Shown: positions 8,922 to 18,433, counted from the first letter of the stretch. The stretch is DNA of 64,000 nucleotides from CAG-873 sp910578365 (GCA_951635545.1 OX620685.1:3534001-3598000), one strand, 5' to 3'. The notes: generated by a model from the sequence alone, not told the origin. A program made the numbers and translations.

Positions 8922-9442
8922 CGATATGATGGATAAAATCACAGGCAATTATCTGACGCAGGCCAACAAGGATTTTCCGCTTGACTGCGAAACGCTTGAT
9001 TATCTGCAACGGATGGTGGATATGGCTGTGCTGGCGGGTAATATCGCCGGCGACCGTGTGGTGCTGTATGGCTGCGAGGCAAACAGCGAGGGCACGCACC
9101 GCGGGGCAGGCTATGTGTTTGTGCGTACGCGACTCTGCCCGGAGGGTGAGATATTATATTGGACGGGAGGCTCGACAACAAGCGGCATGTATGTGCAGCA
9201 GGATGATATATTTGTAATGGCCAATAATATTGAGTACCCCAAGGCTTACAGCCGCAGGCGCCTTGCGCCGGGTATAGGCGAGGACAGCTACAGCTGGGAT
9301 GATTTCACCGACATAATGACGGTAAAGGAACTCATGGCGGAGAATATTAATTTGCGTACAGAACTGGCCGCACTGCAGCCTCCACCGCTTGGTGTGGTGC
9401 AGATGTGGGCGGGAGCGACGGTGCCCGAGGGGTATCTGCTGT

Positions 9443-10977
9443 CACGGCTCTTTCATTTAAACTAAAATAAAAAGCATGACTTCCCCTACCCGGTTCATTG
9501 TGAATCGGGCAATATTCTGTGTCTGTCTGTCAACGAGTTATTCTGGTGTCAAAATCTTATTTTTTTCATTTTTGGCTTAAAAATCGCATCAGCCGAGTAA
9601 AGCTCATTGAGATATGTCTCATCAGTTCGGCTATGCCTTTATTCTTATCCGATCGTTTTTTGCGAAGTCCTTTCCATATTGAGAACACCGAGTAAACTAT
9701 TCTCTGTATGGTGTCGAGGTTTCGGGCGGCTCTTGTCGACTTACGTTTTATATTGTCCTGCTGGAGATTGTAGTCCAGGCCCCAGTGCATGCTTTCTATC
9801 GACCAGTGGTTGCGCACGATGATTCCGAGCTTCGGAGTCTTCGTAGGCATACTGCTGACATACAGGCGTTTTTCCGAAGTGCGCATCCCTGTTGACTTTT
9901 TGACTGTAGATGATTCATACTCTATGATGGTCATGTTTCCGCCCCACTTCTCTTTGTCGGCGATAATGTCCAGTCCGTCATATACGCGGTAGGTTCTCGT
10001 CTCTATCCTGCCGTGGGCCAGTTCGGGACCTTCGGTGTAAGAATATACCGGTGTGTGTTCCACTAGCCTGTCCTCAATGCCGTATCGCAATGACGGCTGG
10101 TTGGCTTTGAGTTCTATCAGAAAGTCACCCCCTTTCTTTCTGATTTTCTCGACAATGTCCTTCTGCATAGACATGGCGTCGGCTGTGACAATCTTTCCTG
10201 CGACATCTATTTTATCAAGAAGTATCGGTACGGCCTTTATCTCGTTGCTCTTTTCCTGACAGGCTTCGGTGGCGATTGTTATGCCGGTGCTGAACGAATA
10301 GGCAGAGACGATATCCGGGCTACGCCCGTTTTCCTGAACGGTGCCGCGCTCGGCTTTGCCGTCAATGCAGATTATTTCAATGATGCGGCTGGCGCAGGTC
10401 AGTCTTTCAAGGAATATGTCTGCGAACTGCTGCATCCTGTCGGCCATATCCATATCGTTGATGCCGTTCTCCACACGGCAAAGCGTGGCCTCAGATGGTA
10501 CGCCGTTCCTCAACATGCCCATTTTGTGTAATTTGTTGAGGTTGTATCTGCCGAACTCCAATATCTCGGCTCGTCCGATGCATCCGGCCATACGTCCGAG
10601 TATCATCAGCATGATGATATCGTTGAGGCTGTGACGGAAATTGCCTTTGTCCAATCTACGGAAATCCGGCACGGATGAGGCAAATGCTCGAAGCTCTTCC
10701 ATGATACTGCGCCTTGTGTCAAATTTATTGTGTACTTTTGCGGTATGATCAGGCGCATAGGCGTCAGTCGAACAGACTTGGTCAAGTGGCTTCATTTTTA
10801 GCGTAACTCTTTGATTATCACCTATAAAGTTACTAAAAATCTGTCACTTGACCAAATTTTTATTGTACTTATTCTCTTGAAAATCAGAGGTTAAAGTCTC
10901 TCTCCGTCCGTACTGCTCTCGCTATAAAACAACACATTTGTCGAGAATGAGACGAAATCTTAAATGAAAGAGCCGTG
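9443..10977 (-). mobile_element. ISAs1-family IS copy C, 1,535 bp
   Basis: Minus orientation. Target duplication ATCTGCTGT at 9434-9442 and 10978-10986, inside the collar gene. Ends identical to copies A and B. Confidence 0.95.
9566..10795 (-). CDS. ISAs1-family DDE transposase (copy C)
   Basis: Translation identical to copy A (409 residues, triad D145/D206/E334), read on the minus strand. Confidence 0.95.
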   Translation of the reverse strand: MKPLDQVCSTDAYAPDHTAKVHNKFDTRRSIMEELRAFASSVPDFRRLDKGNFRHSLNDIIMLMILGRMAGCIGRAEILEFGRYNLNKLHKMGMLRNGVPSEATLCRVENGINDMDMADRMQQFADIFLERLTCASRIIEIICIDGKAERGTVQENGRSPDIVSAYSFSTGITIATEACQEKSNEIKAVPILLDKIDVAGKIVTADAMSMQKDIVEKIRKKGGDFLIELKANQPSLRYGIEDRLVEHTPVYSYTEGPELAHGRIETRTYRVYDGLDIIADKEKWGGNMTIIEYESSTVKKSTGMRTSEKRLYVSSMPTKTPKLGIIVRNHWSIESMHWGLDYNLQQDNIKRKSTRAARNLDTIQRIVYSVFSIWKGLRKKRSDKNKGIAELMRHISMSFTRLMRFLSQK

Positions 10978-11736
10978 ATCTGCTGTGTAACGGCCAGGAA
11001 CTCAGGGCGGCGGATTATCCGGAACTGTATCAGGCTCTGGGAAACACATTCAATACTGCCGCCAGCGCAAGCGGAACCCGATATACCACCCCGAGCGGAT
11101 CACGGCTCTTTCATTTAAACTAAAATAAAAAGCATGACTTCCCCTACCCGGTTCATTGTGAATCGGGCAATATTCTGTGTCTGTCTGTCAACGAGTTATT
11201 CTGGTGTCAAAATCTTATTTTTTTCATTTTTGGCTTAAAAATCGCATCAGCCGAGTAAAGCTCATTGAGATATGTCTCATCAGTTCGGCTATGCCTTTAT
11301 TCTTATCCGATCGTTTTTTGCGAAGTCCTTTCCATATTGAGAACACCGAGTAAACTATTCTCTGTATGGTGTCGAGGTTTCGGGCGGCTCTTGTCGACTT
11401 ACGTTTTATATTGTCCTGCTGGAGATTGTAGTCCAGGCCCCAGTGCATGCTTTCTATCGACCAGTGGTTGCGCACGATGATTCCGAGCTTCGGAGTCTTC
11501 GTAGGCATACTGCTGACATACAGGCGTTTTTCCGAAGTGCGCATCCCTGTTGACTTTTTGACTGTAGATGATTCATACTCTATGATGGTCATGTTTCCGC
11601 CCCACTTCTCTTTGTCGGCGATAATGTCCAGTCCGTCATATACGCGGTAGGTTCTCGTCTCTATCCTGCCGTGGGCCAGTTCGGGACCTTCGGTGTAAGA
11701 ATATACCGGTGTGTGTTCCACTAGCCTGTCCTCAAT

Positions 11737-13271
11737 CACGGCTCTTTCATTTAAACTAAAATAAAAAGCATGACTTCCCCTACCCGGTTCATTGTGAATC
11801 GGGCAATATTCTGTGTCTGTCTGTCAACGAGTTATTCTGGTGTCAAAATCTTATTTTTTTCATTTTTGGCTTAAAAATCGCATCAGCCGAGTAAAGCTCA
11901 TTGAGATATGTCTCATCAGTTCGGCTATGCCTTTATTCTTATCCGATCGTTTTTTGCGAAGTCCTTTCCATATTGAGAACACCGAGTAAACTATTCTCTG
12001 TATGGTGTCGAGGTTTCGGGCGGCTCTTGTCGACTTACGTTTTATATTGTCCTGCTGGAGATTGTAGTCCAGGCCCCAGTGCATGCTTTCTATCGACCAG
12101 TGGTTGCGCACGATGATTCCGAGCTTCGGAGTCTTCGTAGGCATACTGCTGACATACAGGCGTTTTTCCGAAGTGCGCATCCCTGTTGACTTTTTGACTG
12201 TAGATGATTCATACTCTATGATGGTCATGTTTCCGCCCCACTTCTCTTTGTCGGCGATAATGTCCAGTCCGTCATATACGCGGTAGGTTCTCGTCTCTAT
12301 CCTGCCGTGGGCCAGTTCGGGACCTTCGGTGTAAGAATATACCGGTGTGTGTTCCACTAGCCTGTCCTCAATGCCGTATCGCAATGACGGCTGGTTGGCT
12401 TTGAGTTCTATCAGAAAGTCACCCCCTTTCTTTCTGATTTTCTCGACAATGTCCTTCTGCATAGACATGGCGTCGGCTGTGACAATCTTTCCTGCGACAT
12501 CTATTTTATCAAGAAGTATCGGTACGGCCTTTATCTCGTTGCTCTTTTCCTGACAGGCTTCGGTGGCGATTGTTATGCCGGTGCTGAACGAATAGGCAGA
12601 GACGATATCCGGGCTACGCCCGTTTTCCTGAACGGTGCCGCGCTCGGCTTTGCCGTCAATGCAGATTATTTCAATGATGCGGCTGGCGCAGGTCAGTCTT
12701 TCAAGGAATATGTCTGCGAACTGCTGCATCCTGTCGGCCATATCCATATCGTTGATGCCGTTCTCCACACGGCAAAGCGTGGCCTCAGATGGTACGCCGT
12801 TCCTCAACATGCCCATTTTGTGTAATTTGTTGAGGTTGTATCTGCCGAACTCCAATATCTCGGCTCGTCCGATGCATCCGGCCATACGTCCGAGTATCAT
12901 CAGCATGATGATATCGTTGAGGCTGTGACGGAAATTGCCTTTGTCCAATCTACGGAAATCCGGCACGGATGAGGCAAATGCTCGAAGCTCTTCCATGATA
13001 CTGCGCCTTGTGTCAAATTTATTGTGTACTTTTGCGGTATGATCAGGCGCATAGGCGTCAGTCGAACAGACTTGGTCAAGTGGCTTCATTTTTAGCGTAA
13101 CTCTTTGATTATCACCTATAAAGTTACTAAAAATCTGTCACTTGACCAAATTTTTATTGTACTTATTCTCTTGAAAATCAGAGGTTAAAGTCTCTCTCCG
13201 TCCGTACTGCTCTCGCTATAAAACAACACATTTGTCGAGAATGAGACGAAATCTTAAATGAAAGAGCCGTG
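11737..13271 (-). mobile_element. ISAs1-family IS copy E, nested in copy D
   Basis: Same orientation as its host copy. Target duplication is 10 bp, TGTCCTCAAT, at 11727-11736 and 13272-13281, one base longer than the others. Confidence 0.95.
11860..13089 (-). CDS. ISAs1-family DDE transposase (copy E)
   Basis: Intact 409-residue transposase identical in translation to copy A. It can supply transposase for the broken copy D and for the small MITE with the same ends near 52.3 kb. Confidence 0.95.
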   Translation of the reverse strand: MKPLDQVCSTDAYAPDHTAKVHNKFDTRRSIMEELRAFASSVPDFRRLDKGNFRHSLNDIIMLMILGRMAGCIGRAEILEFGRYNLNKLHKMGMLRNGVPSEATLCRVENGINDMDMADRMQQFADIFLERLTCASRIIEIICIDGKAERGTVQENGRSPDIVSAYSFSTGITIATEACQEKSNEIKAVPILLDKIDVAGKIVTADAMSMQKDIVEKIRKKGGDFLIELKANQPSLRYGIEDRLVEHTPVYSYTEGPELAHGRIETRTYRVYDGLDIIADKEKWGGNMTIIEYESSTVKKSTGMRTSEKRLYVSSMPTKTPKLGIIVRNHWSIESMHWGLDYNLQQDNIKRKSTRAARNLDTIQRIVYSVFSIWKGLRKKRSDKNKGIAELMRHISMSFTRLMRFLSQK

Positions 13272-14596
13272 TGTCCTCAATGCCGTATCGCAATGACGGC
13301 TGGTTGGCTTTGAGTTCTATCAGAAAGTCACCCCCTTTCTTTCTGATTTTCTCGACAATGTCCTTCTGCATAGACATGGCGTCGGCTGTGACAATCTTTC
13401 CTGCGACATCTATTTTATCAAGAAGTATCGGTACGGCCTTTATCTCGTTGCTCTTTTCCTGACAGGCTTCGGTGGCGATTGTTATGCCGGTGCTGAACGA
13501 ATAGGCAGAGACGATATCCGGGCTACGCCCGTTTTCCTGAACGGTGCCGCGCTCGGCTTTGCCGTCAATGCAGATTATTTCAATGATGCGGCTGGCGCAG
13601 GTCAGTCTTTCAAGGAATATGTCTGCGAACTGCTGCATCCTGTCGGCCATATCCATATCGTTGATGCCGTTCTCCACACGGCAAAGCGTGGCCTCAGATG
13701 GTACGCCGTTCCTCAACATGCCCATTTTGTGTAATTTGTTGAGGTTGTATCTGCCGAACTCCAATATCTCGGCTCGTCCGATGCATCCGGCCATACGTCC
13801 GAGTATCATCAGCATGATGATATCGTTGAGGCTGTGACGGAAATTGCCTTTGTTCAATCTACGGAAATCCGGCACGGATGAGGCAAATGCTCGAAGCTCT
13901 TCCATGATACTGCGCCTTGTGTCAAATTTATTGTGTACTTTTGCGGTATGATCAGGCGCATAGGCGTCAGTCGAACAGACTTGGTCAAGTGGCTTCATTT
14001 TTAGCGTAACTCTTTGATTATCACCTATAAAGTTACTAAAAATCTGTCACTTGACCAAATTTTTATTGTACTTATTCTCTTGAAAATCAGAGGTTAAAGT
14101 CTCTCTCCGTCCGTACTGCTCTCGCTATAAAACAACACATTTGTCGAGAATGAGACGAAATCTTAAATGAAAGAGCCGTGCGAGCGGATACTTCAGGCTG
14201 CCGGACTTGCGGGGCCGCTTTGTGGCGGGCCGGCATGACAGCGACAGCGATTACAGCCGGAGCGGTGCGGCGGGTGGTATTAAGGCTGTGGCGCTGGATG
14301 ATACTCAGATCCCCGGGCATAGTCACCTGATAAAGGACTATATGATGATACCTAAAGGCAGCGGCGAATGCCGTGAGGGAACATGGAGAGTCGGCGGCGA
14401 AGACTGCGATGTAGGCTACGACAGTATCAGCGATAATCCCAAGCGCAGTGATACCGCCGGTGACAACCGGGATGCGATACAGTGGATTAAGCACCGATCA
14501 GAGATGACGGGCGGGGGCAAGACGCATGAAAACCGACCGCCGTACTATGTGCTGGCATATATAATGCGGGCTAAATAACTAAATCAATATACCACA

Positions 14597-15607
14597 ATGG
14601 CAATAAGAGATATATCGCAGCTTAAGGCATGGTTCCGCCGGGGGCTTTACCCTACCGAAGGGCAGTTTGCGGATTTGATCGACAGTTTCCGACACCGCCT
14701 GGAACGGGTGGCGCTGACGGATGTCGAGGGACTGGCCGATGCGCTGAACCGTAAGTATGACATCTCGTCGGCAACTGGACTCGACACCAGGTTGAAACGT
14801 CTGGAAGAGTCGCTGCCGGCTGCTGCCGGCGGTCGGCCCCCGATAATGTTTTTCGACGGGATTACGTACTATGCCGGGGATTTGCCGACACAGTCATCAA
14901 GCGCTTCGAAGGGCAAGGTATTGTTTGCCGTCAGGAAAGGCGGCTTTGTATTTGCCCCCGATAATGCCGGCATCACTGCTCATCCATATTATCCGTCGTG
15001 GCTGGAGGTCGGATTATACAACGATGCCGGTTATATGTGCCGGGGCCGGCAGGAGTGTATATTTGTAATGCGTGGCAGCTGCCGGATGTATACCTGCGTC
15101 GACGGCATGCTTGTCAGACTTGATTCCGGCGGCACTCTCGAATTTTACGAGGTGGACGATTTTAACTCCCCGGACTATAGCCATCTGATAGGAGGCATGA
15201 CCAAACTGCGTATTGACTGCAGGGATAACACAAGTGATTCGCCGCTGTCCGGCAGTCCCGAAGAAGTGCTTTATACCGTGGATGACTGTATAGTATATGA
15301 CCGGGCAACTGCAGGATTTGTTCACCGCCGCATAACCAGAGGGGAGCTGCCGAATATCTATCCGCCTACTATCGGTGTGGTCAGGGTCGAGTTCCGCAAC
15401 CGCTGGCTTGGCTGCGGTGAGTGGGGAGAACTAGACGATATGGGAGCAGTGCCGGGCGATAGAGTGTATTGCTGCGCCAAAACCAATCAGTTATACACAT
15501 ATCATAACGATTATGTGAATGGAGGCGGGATATTTGAATCTCTGCAGCAGTCCGACCCGCTGACAATCGACGAGGCACGCAAATTAGTGGACAGCATATT
15601 TAAGTAG
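14597..15607 (+). CDS. Phage tail fibre/adhesin-like protein
   Basis: A 336-residue protein whose N-terminus (MAIRDISQLKAWFRRGLYPT then EGQFADLIDSFRH) is a recurring start of Bacteroidales phage tail appendage proteins. A short helical region at about residues 40-75 precedes a beta-rich, Cys- and Tyr-rich body that may bind a receptor. It ends in TIDEARKLVDSIFK, nearly the same ending as the next protein (EATAMVDSIFG). It starts 18 bases after the collar-fibre stop and is probably co-transcribed. The exact role is unknown. Confidence 0.65.
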   Translation: MAIRDISQLKAWFRRGLYPTEGQFADLIDSFRHRLERVALTDVEGLADALNRKYDISSATGLDTRLKRLEESLPAAAGGRPPIMFFDGITYYAGDLPTQSSSASKGKVLFAVRKGGFVFAPDNAGITAHPYYPSWLEVGLYNDAGYMCRGRQECIFVMRGSCRMYTCVDGMLVRLDSGGTLEFYEVDDFNSPDYSHLIGGMTKLRIDCRDNTSDSPLSGSPEEVLYTVDDCIVYDRATAGFVHRRITRGELPNIYPPTIGVVRVEFRNRWLGCGEWGELDDMGAVPGDRVYCCAKTNQLYTYHNDYVNGGGIFESLQQSDPLTIDEARKLVDSIFK

Positions 15608-15654
15608 TTATCAGCTATCAACAATAATATTATCAACATTTAAACTTAGTAATT

Positions 15655-16224
15655 ATGGCAGAAACAACTGTAGACAACAAACTCATTAACGGTGGCGTTC
15701 TTAAAGCCGCCCTCACCGAGGTAAAAGGCAAAGTAGAAAGCATGATAAGCGACGCCGCTCCCGGTGTGGCCACAGCCGCGAAGGCTGGTCTGATGAAGCC
15801 CGGCTCGGGCCTGCAGGCCGACGCCGACGGTACCGTAAAGGTGGTACTTGACAATATCGAGGTAGACCCCGGCAACATTGCCAAGGCGACCAAGACCGCC
15901 GCAGGTGTGGTACAGATTGGTGCCGGTATCGATGTGGCCAACGGAGTAATCAGCGTTGACCATACACCCACTCTGAATTCAGCCAAGAAGTACACCGACG
16001 ACAAAATCGCCGACCTGGTAGGCGGCGCGCCCGAAACCCTCGATACCCTCAAGGAGATTGCCGAAGCTCTGGGCGAGGATGCCAATCTGAGCGCCACCCT
16101 CACCACCGAAATCGGCAAAAAAGTCGACAAGAATTACGTGGACGGCAACTTCGTAAAGACTTCCAGCCTTGTGTACATGACTGACGCGGAGGCTACCGCA
16201 ATGGTTGACTCAATCTTCGGCTAA
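15655..16224 (+). CDS. Phage fibre protein with head-fibre-like repeats
   Basis: A 189-residue protein, low in aromatic residues and rich in Ala, Asp, Lys and Thr. The segments AAKAGLMKPGSGLQADADG and KTAAGVVQIGAGIDVANG are 'G.V..G.GI....G' fibre repeats. The piece DKIADLVGGAPETLDTLKEI is common in phage tail and head fibres, where it forms trimeric coiled stalks. It ends in VDSIFG like the preceding protein. A hairpin with a 10-bp GC-rich stem follows the gene. Confidence 0.68.
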   Translation: MAETTVDNKLINGGVLKAALTEVKGKVESMISDAAPGVATAAKAGLMKPGSGLQADADGTVKVVLDNIEVDPGNIAKATKTAAGVVQIGAGIDVANGVISVDHTPTLNSAKKYTDDKIADLVGGAPETLDTLKEIAEALGEDANLSATLTTEIGKKVDKNYVDGNFVKTSSLVYMTDAEATAMVDSIFG

Positions 16225-16238
16225 GGCAGACCACACGG

Positions 16239-16274
16239 TCGCCCGCCCACAGCATTTCGCAGGCGGGCGGGCGA
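16239..16274 (+). terminator. GC-rich hairpin after the fibre gene
   Basis: A perfect 10-bp stem, TCGCCCGCCC (16239-16248) with GGGCGGGCGA (16265-16274), and a 16-nt loop. No T-run follows on the plus strand, so it may be a weak terminator or an mRNA-end protector rather than a full stop. Confidence 0.55.
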
Positions 16275-16310
16275 TTGTGCCATATTATCCAACTGATTAT
16301 AATTGACCTT

Positions 16311-17117
16311 ATGAGCATAGTAACTAATACCGCACTGCGCAGAGTTCTGACAAAAGTAGCCGCCAGCGAGGCCAGCCTGCGCACGGCTCTCACCGACCGG
16401 ATGCGGCATCTGCGCGGGCGCAACCTGCTGCGGGGCACATCGGACGAGTGGTTCGCCAGCGCCGACAGTACACTTAAGATACCGCTGGCCGATGCTCCGG
16501 AAGCGGGTGAAACAGTAACACTGTCGTTCGACGTCGAACTCGGCGCGGGTATCAACAACTTTCTGATTTACAACAGTGGCTGGTATGGACCCGCCGGTGC
16601 ATACGCCACGCCGGTAAACGGACGGGTTGAATTTACCTGGCAGTGGAAGGACAGTACCCAGGGAGCCAACAATGTGGAGCTGTGGATACAGCGCAAGCCC
16701 GACGGGGCGACATCGGCCTGCCGCTACCGCCGCATAAAGCTTGAGCGCGGAGGCACCGCCACAGAGTGGTGCCGGGCCGACGAGGACTACGACGCCTCGC
16801 CGATAGCATATTTCGACCATGTCGAAACCGCCACTATGTCGCGCATAATACAGCCCGGCTGGGCTCCGGCAGGGGCGCAGGTTGTATACGATCAGGCATA
16901 CAAGCGTTTTTTTGCCATCAGCGGCGGCAAATGGTACGGGCGTTGGATTGGCTGTGAACAGATGGGCACACTTTACGGGTCTGCTTCGGCCACAACTACC
17001 CCGGGCTCGGGCATAACACCAAAGGCGGGCAAGCTGTATCTATGCCGGCAAACAGCGTGGCCATACGCGGTGATTGACCAGAGCATCGGACTGGAAACCC
17101 TGTCGGTACCTATATAA
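16311..17117 (+). CDS. Phage appendage protein with a carbohydrate-binding-like domain
   Basis: 268 residues from ATG 16311; an upstream in-frame ATG at 16275 overlaps the hairpin and is less likely. After a helical N-terminus (MSIVTNTALRRVLTKVAASE), the segment GRNLLRGTSDEWFASAD starts a jelly-roll-type domain of the sort found in phage receptor-binding and CBM-like modules. That domain runs to about residue 155, ending in RRIKLERGGTATEW. The last third is Trp/Tyr-rich. Probably the receptor-contacting tip or an accessory fibre, an inference from domain style and position. Confidence 0.6.
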   Translation: MSIVTNTALRRVLTKVAASEASLRTALTDRMRHLRGRNLLRGTSDEWFASADSTLKIPLADAPEAGETVTLSFDVELGAGINNFLIYNSGWYGPAGAYATPVNGRVEFTWQWKDSTQGANNVELWIQRKPDGATSACRYRRIKLERGGTATEWCRADEDYDASPIAYFDHVETATMSRIIQPGWAPAGAQVVYDQAYKRFFAISGGKWYGRWIGCEQMGTLYGSASATTTPGSGITPKAGKLYLCRQTAWPYAVIDQSIGLETLSVPI

Positions 17118-17133
17118 TAGATATAATAGTGTG

Positions 17134-17964
17134 ATGATGAGTAGGAACTACAAATGTGCACCGCTGCCGTTCATGGGGCAAAAGCGTTATTTTCTCCGGG
17201 ACTTCACCGAGGTTCTGGAGCGGGTGGAGGGACAAATAGACACAGTGGTCGACCTTTTCGGAGGTTCAGGGCTGTTGTCGCATACGGCCAAACATGTATT
17301 GCCGGACTGTCGGGTCGTTTATAATGATTTTGACCGTTACAACCGCCGTCTGGCTGCGGTGGAGGACACAAACGCTATTTTAAAGGCGATTAAAGAGCGT
17401 TTAATCAGTGTTGAACCTAACAAGCGTCTGACCGACGCACAGCGAGCCGAGGTGCTGGCCATTGTCGAGGAAGCGCAGAACCGGCTCGGCTGGGTGGATA
17501 TTCTGACCATTGGGCGGTCTGTGCTTTTCTCCGGCAAATGGGTCACGAGTCTGGATGAGCTTCGCAAGCACACGATGTATAACCGGGTAAGACCTGGCGC
17601 CTACGAGTGTGCCGGCTATCTGGACGGGCTGGAGGTGGTGCACATGGACTACCGGGAATTATTCGAGCGTGAGCGTGGCAACAGCCGGGCGTTGTTCGTG
17701 CTGGATCCGCCGTATCTTACGACCGAGTGCGGAATGTATGAGAATTATTGGAAGCTGACCGACTATCTCAGTGTGTTGCGGCTGCTCCGTGGCACGAAAT
17801 ACATTTATTTCACGTCTGACAAGTCGCAGATCGTGGAGCTTTGCCGGTTCATGGCCGAGGAATACGGAGAAGTAGCTCCCATGTACGGCGCGGAAGTGCG
17901 CCAGCTAACAAACACGCTGAACTATCAGGCTAAATTTAACGACATGATGATAACCAAACTCTGA
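17134..17964 (+). CDS. Phage DNA adenine methylase, D12 class
   Basis: 276-277 residues from ATG 17134 or 17137. Motifs: FMGQKRYFL near the start (the 'G.K' motif of D12 enzymes), AdoMet-binding DLFGGSGLLS, and catalytic DPPY in FVLDPPYLTTECG. It transfers a methyl group from S-adenosylmethionine to the N6 of adenine. No restriction endonuclease gene lies nearby, so it looks like an orphan phage methylase that protects phage DNA or controls genes. It sits at the phage right end, beside a thymidylate-synthase-like gene, where Mu keeps its DNA-modification gene mom. Confidence 0.88.
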   Translation: MMSRNYKCAPLPFMGQKRYFLRDFTEVLERVEGQIDTVVDLFGGSGLLSHTAKHVLPDCRVVYNDFDRYNRRLAAVEDTNAILKAIKERLISVEPNKRLTDAQRAEVLAIVEEAQNRLGWVDILTIGRSVLFSGKWVTSLDELRKHTMYNRVRPGAYECAGYLDGLEVVHMDYRELFERERGNSRALFVLDPPYLTTECGMYENYWKLTDYLSVLRLLRGTKYIYFTSDKSQIVELCRFMAEEYGEVAPMYGAEVRQLTNTLNYQAKFNDMMITKL

Positions 17965-17990
17965 CCACATTCAGCAAGTGCGGAGGCATA

Positions 17991-18110
17991 GAAAAAGCCC
18001 CCGGCTTGTTTGTAGAATCCTACCTCATACAAACACATAGCACCTAAGCGCAGCAGCCGGGGGCAAAATGCCTTCGATCTCGCTTAGGTGCTAATGCTTT
18101 ATGAGATAGG
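17991..18110 (-). ncRNA. Candidate structured RNA with interlocking helices and a U-tail
   Basis: On the minus strand this ~120-base stretch starts just after a TAATTTTG -7-like box (18123-18116) and ends in TTTTTC. Four helices can be drawn. P1 is TAGCACCTAAGCG (18093-18081) with 18050-18038, 13 perfect bp. P2 is GCCCCCGGCT (18064-18055) with 18006-17997, 10 perfect bp. P3 is TGTTTGTA (18035-18028) with 18014-18007, 8 bp. P4 is CCTATCTCAT (18110-18101) with 18028-18019 in the P3 loop, 10 bp with one G-U. P1 and P2 interlock as a pseudoknot, and P4 interlocks with P2 and P3. P2's last strand runs straight into the U-tail, as in an intrinsic terminator. No protein frame is in it. I do not recognise the RNA class. 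Confidence 0.6.
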
Positions 18111-18115
18111 AGTTG

Positions 18116-18123
18116 CAAAATTA
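18116..18123 (-). promoter_or_regulatory. -7-like box for the structured RNA
   Basis: TAATTTTG on the minus strand fits the Bacteroidetes -7 consensus TAnnTTTG. No TTTG lies 19-21 bases upstream, so the -33 box is weak. A start 5-7 bases downstream would coincide with the first base of helix P4. Confidence 0.45.
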
Positions 18124-18138
18124 CGAAAAAAATGCTGA

Positions 18139-18381
18139 ATGACAGTTTACGAAGCATTAAAATTTTGTGGTGGAGTGATTGAAACGCTGGAAAAATCCGG
18201 CGTAAGGCCGTCGGATCATAAATATGTTGCCCTCTTTGAGGACTACCGGGAGGCCAAGCAGCGCGGCGAAAAGGTGTGTTATATTGTCGCCTGCCTGGCT
18301 CAGCAATATGGCATGAGCGAGCGCAACGTTTACGATGTTGTGAAGCGTTTGGCGGCCGACTGCAAAGCTGCTTCACTATGA
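18139..18381 (+). CDS. Small phage helix-turn-helix protein
   Basis: An 80-residue protein. The C-terminal part reads CYIVACLAQQYGMSERNVYD, then VVKRLAADC, a helix-turn-helix with the usual 'LA..YG.S...VY..VKRL' spacing, so it probably binds DNA. It is the first gene after the structured RNA on the opposite strand; its start lies 16 bases from the RNA's -7-like box, so the two may be co-regulated. A role as late regulator (as Com or Mor in Mu) is only a guess from place and size. Confidence 0.6.
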   Translation: MTVYEALKFCGGVIETLEKSGVRPSDHKYVALFEDYREAKQRGEKVCYIVACLAQQYGMSERNVYDVVKRLAADCKAASL

Positions 18382-18433
18382 TGCAGCCGGGAAATGCCCC
18401 AGAACTCACAGAAACGGGCTAAATTCGCGCCGA

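Larger units (their letters stand above)
11224..13998 (-). pseudogene. ISAs1 transposase of copy D, broken by copy E
   Basis: The 5' part is 13998 down to 13282 and the 3' part 11736 down to 11224. The gene is cut at residue 240-241 (GIEDRL), between the second Asp and the Glu of the triad, so it cannot encode an active enzyme. Residue 49 is Asn instead of the Asp found in all other copies (LNKGNF for LDKGNF), the only coding difference seen between the six copies. Confidence 0.92.
11101..14180 (-). mobile_element. ISAs1-family IS copy D, interrupted by copy E
   Basis: Target duplication CGAGCGGAT at 11092-11100 and 14181-14189. The element is 11101-11736 plus 13282-14180, which sum to 1,535 bp once copy E and its 10-bp duplication are removed. 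Only 123 bases of collar gene separate it from copy C. Confidence 0.93.
8926..14578 (+). pseudogene. Collar-domain tail fibre, split into three pieces by three IS copies
   Basis: Coding pieces are 8926-9442, 10987-11100 and 14190-14578. Joined, and with the duplicated target bases counted once, they give 340 codons in one frame. The join across copy C reads VVQMWAGATVPEGYLL then CNGQELRAADYPELYQALG. The join across copy D reads PSGYFRLPDLRGRF. Both are hallmark phage tail collar (PF07484-type) segments. The N-terminal third is fibre-specific. The end HENRPPYYVLAYIMRAK is the usual collar-domain finish. A start at 8902 is possible but overlaps the previous gene by 20 bases. The gene is non-functional here unless the IS copies leave precisely. 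Confidence 0.9.

Noticed and set aside
17134..17964. The adenine methylase as half of a restriction-modification system
   Set aside because: None of the neighbouring genes resembles a nuclease; the neighbours are phage fibre, regulatory RNA candidate and a TS-like gene.
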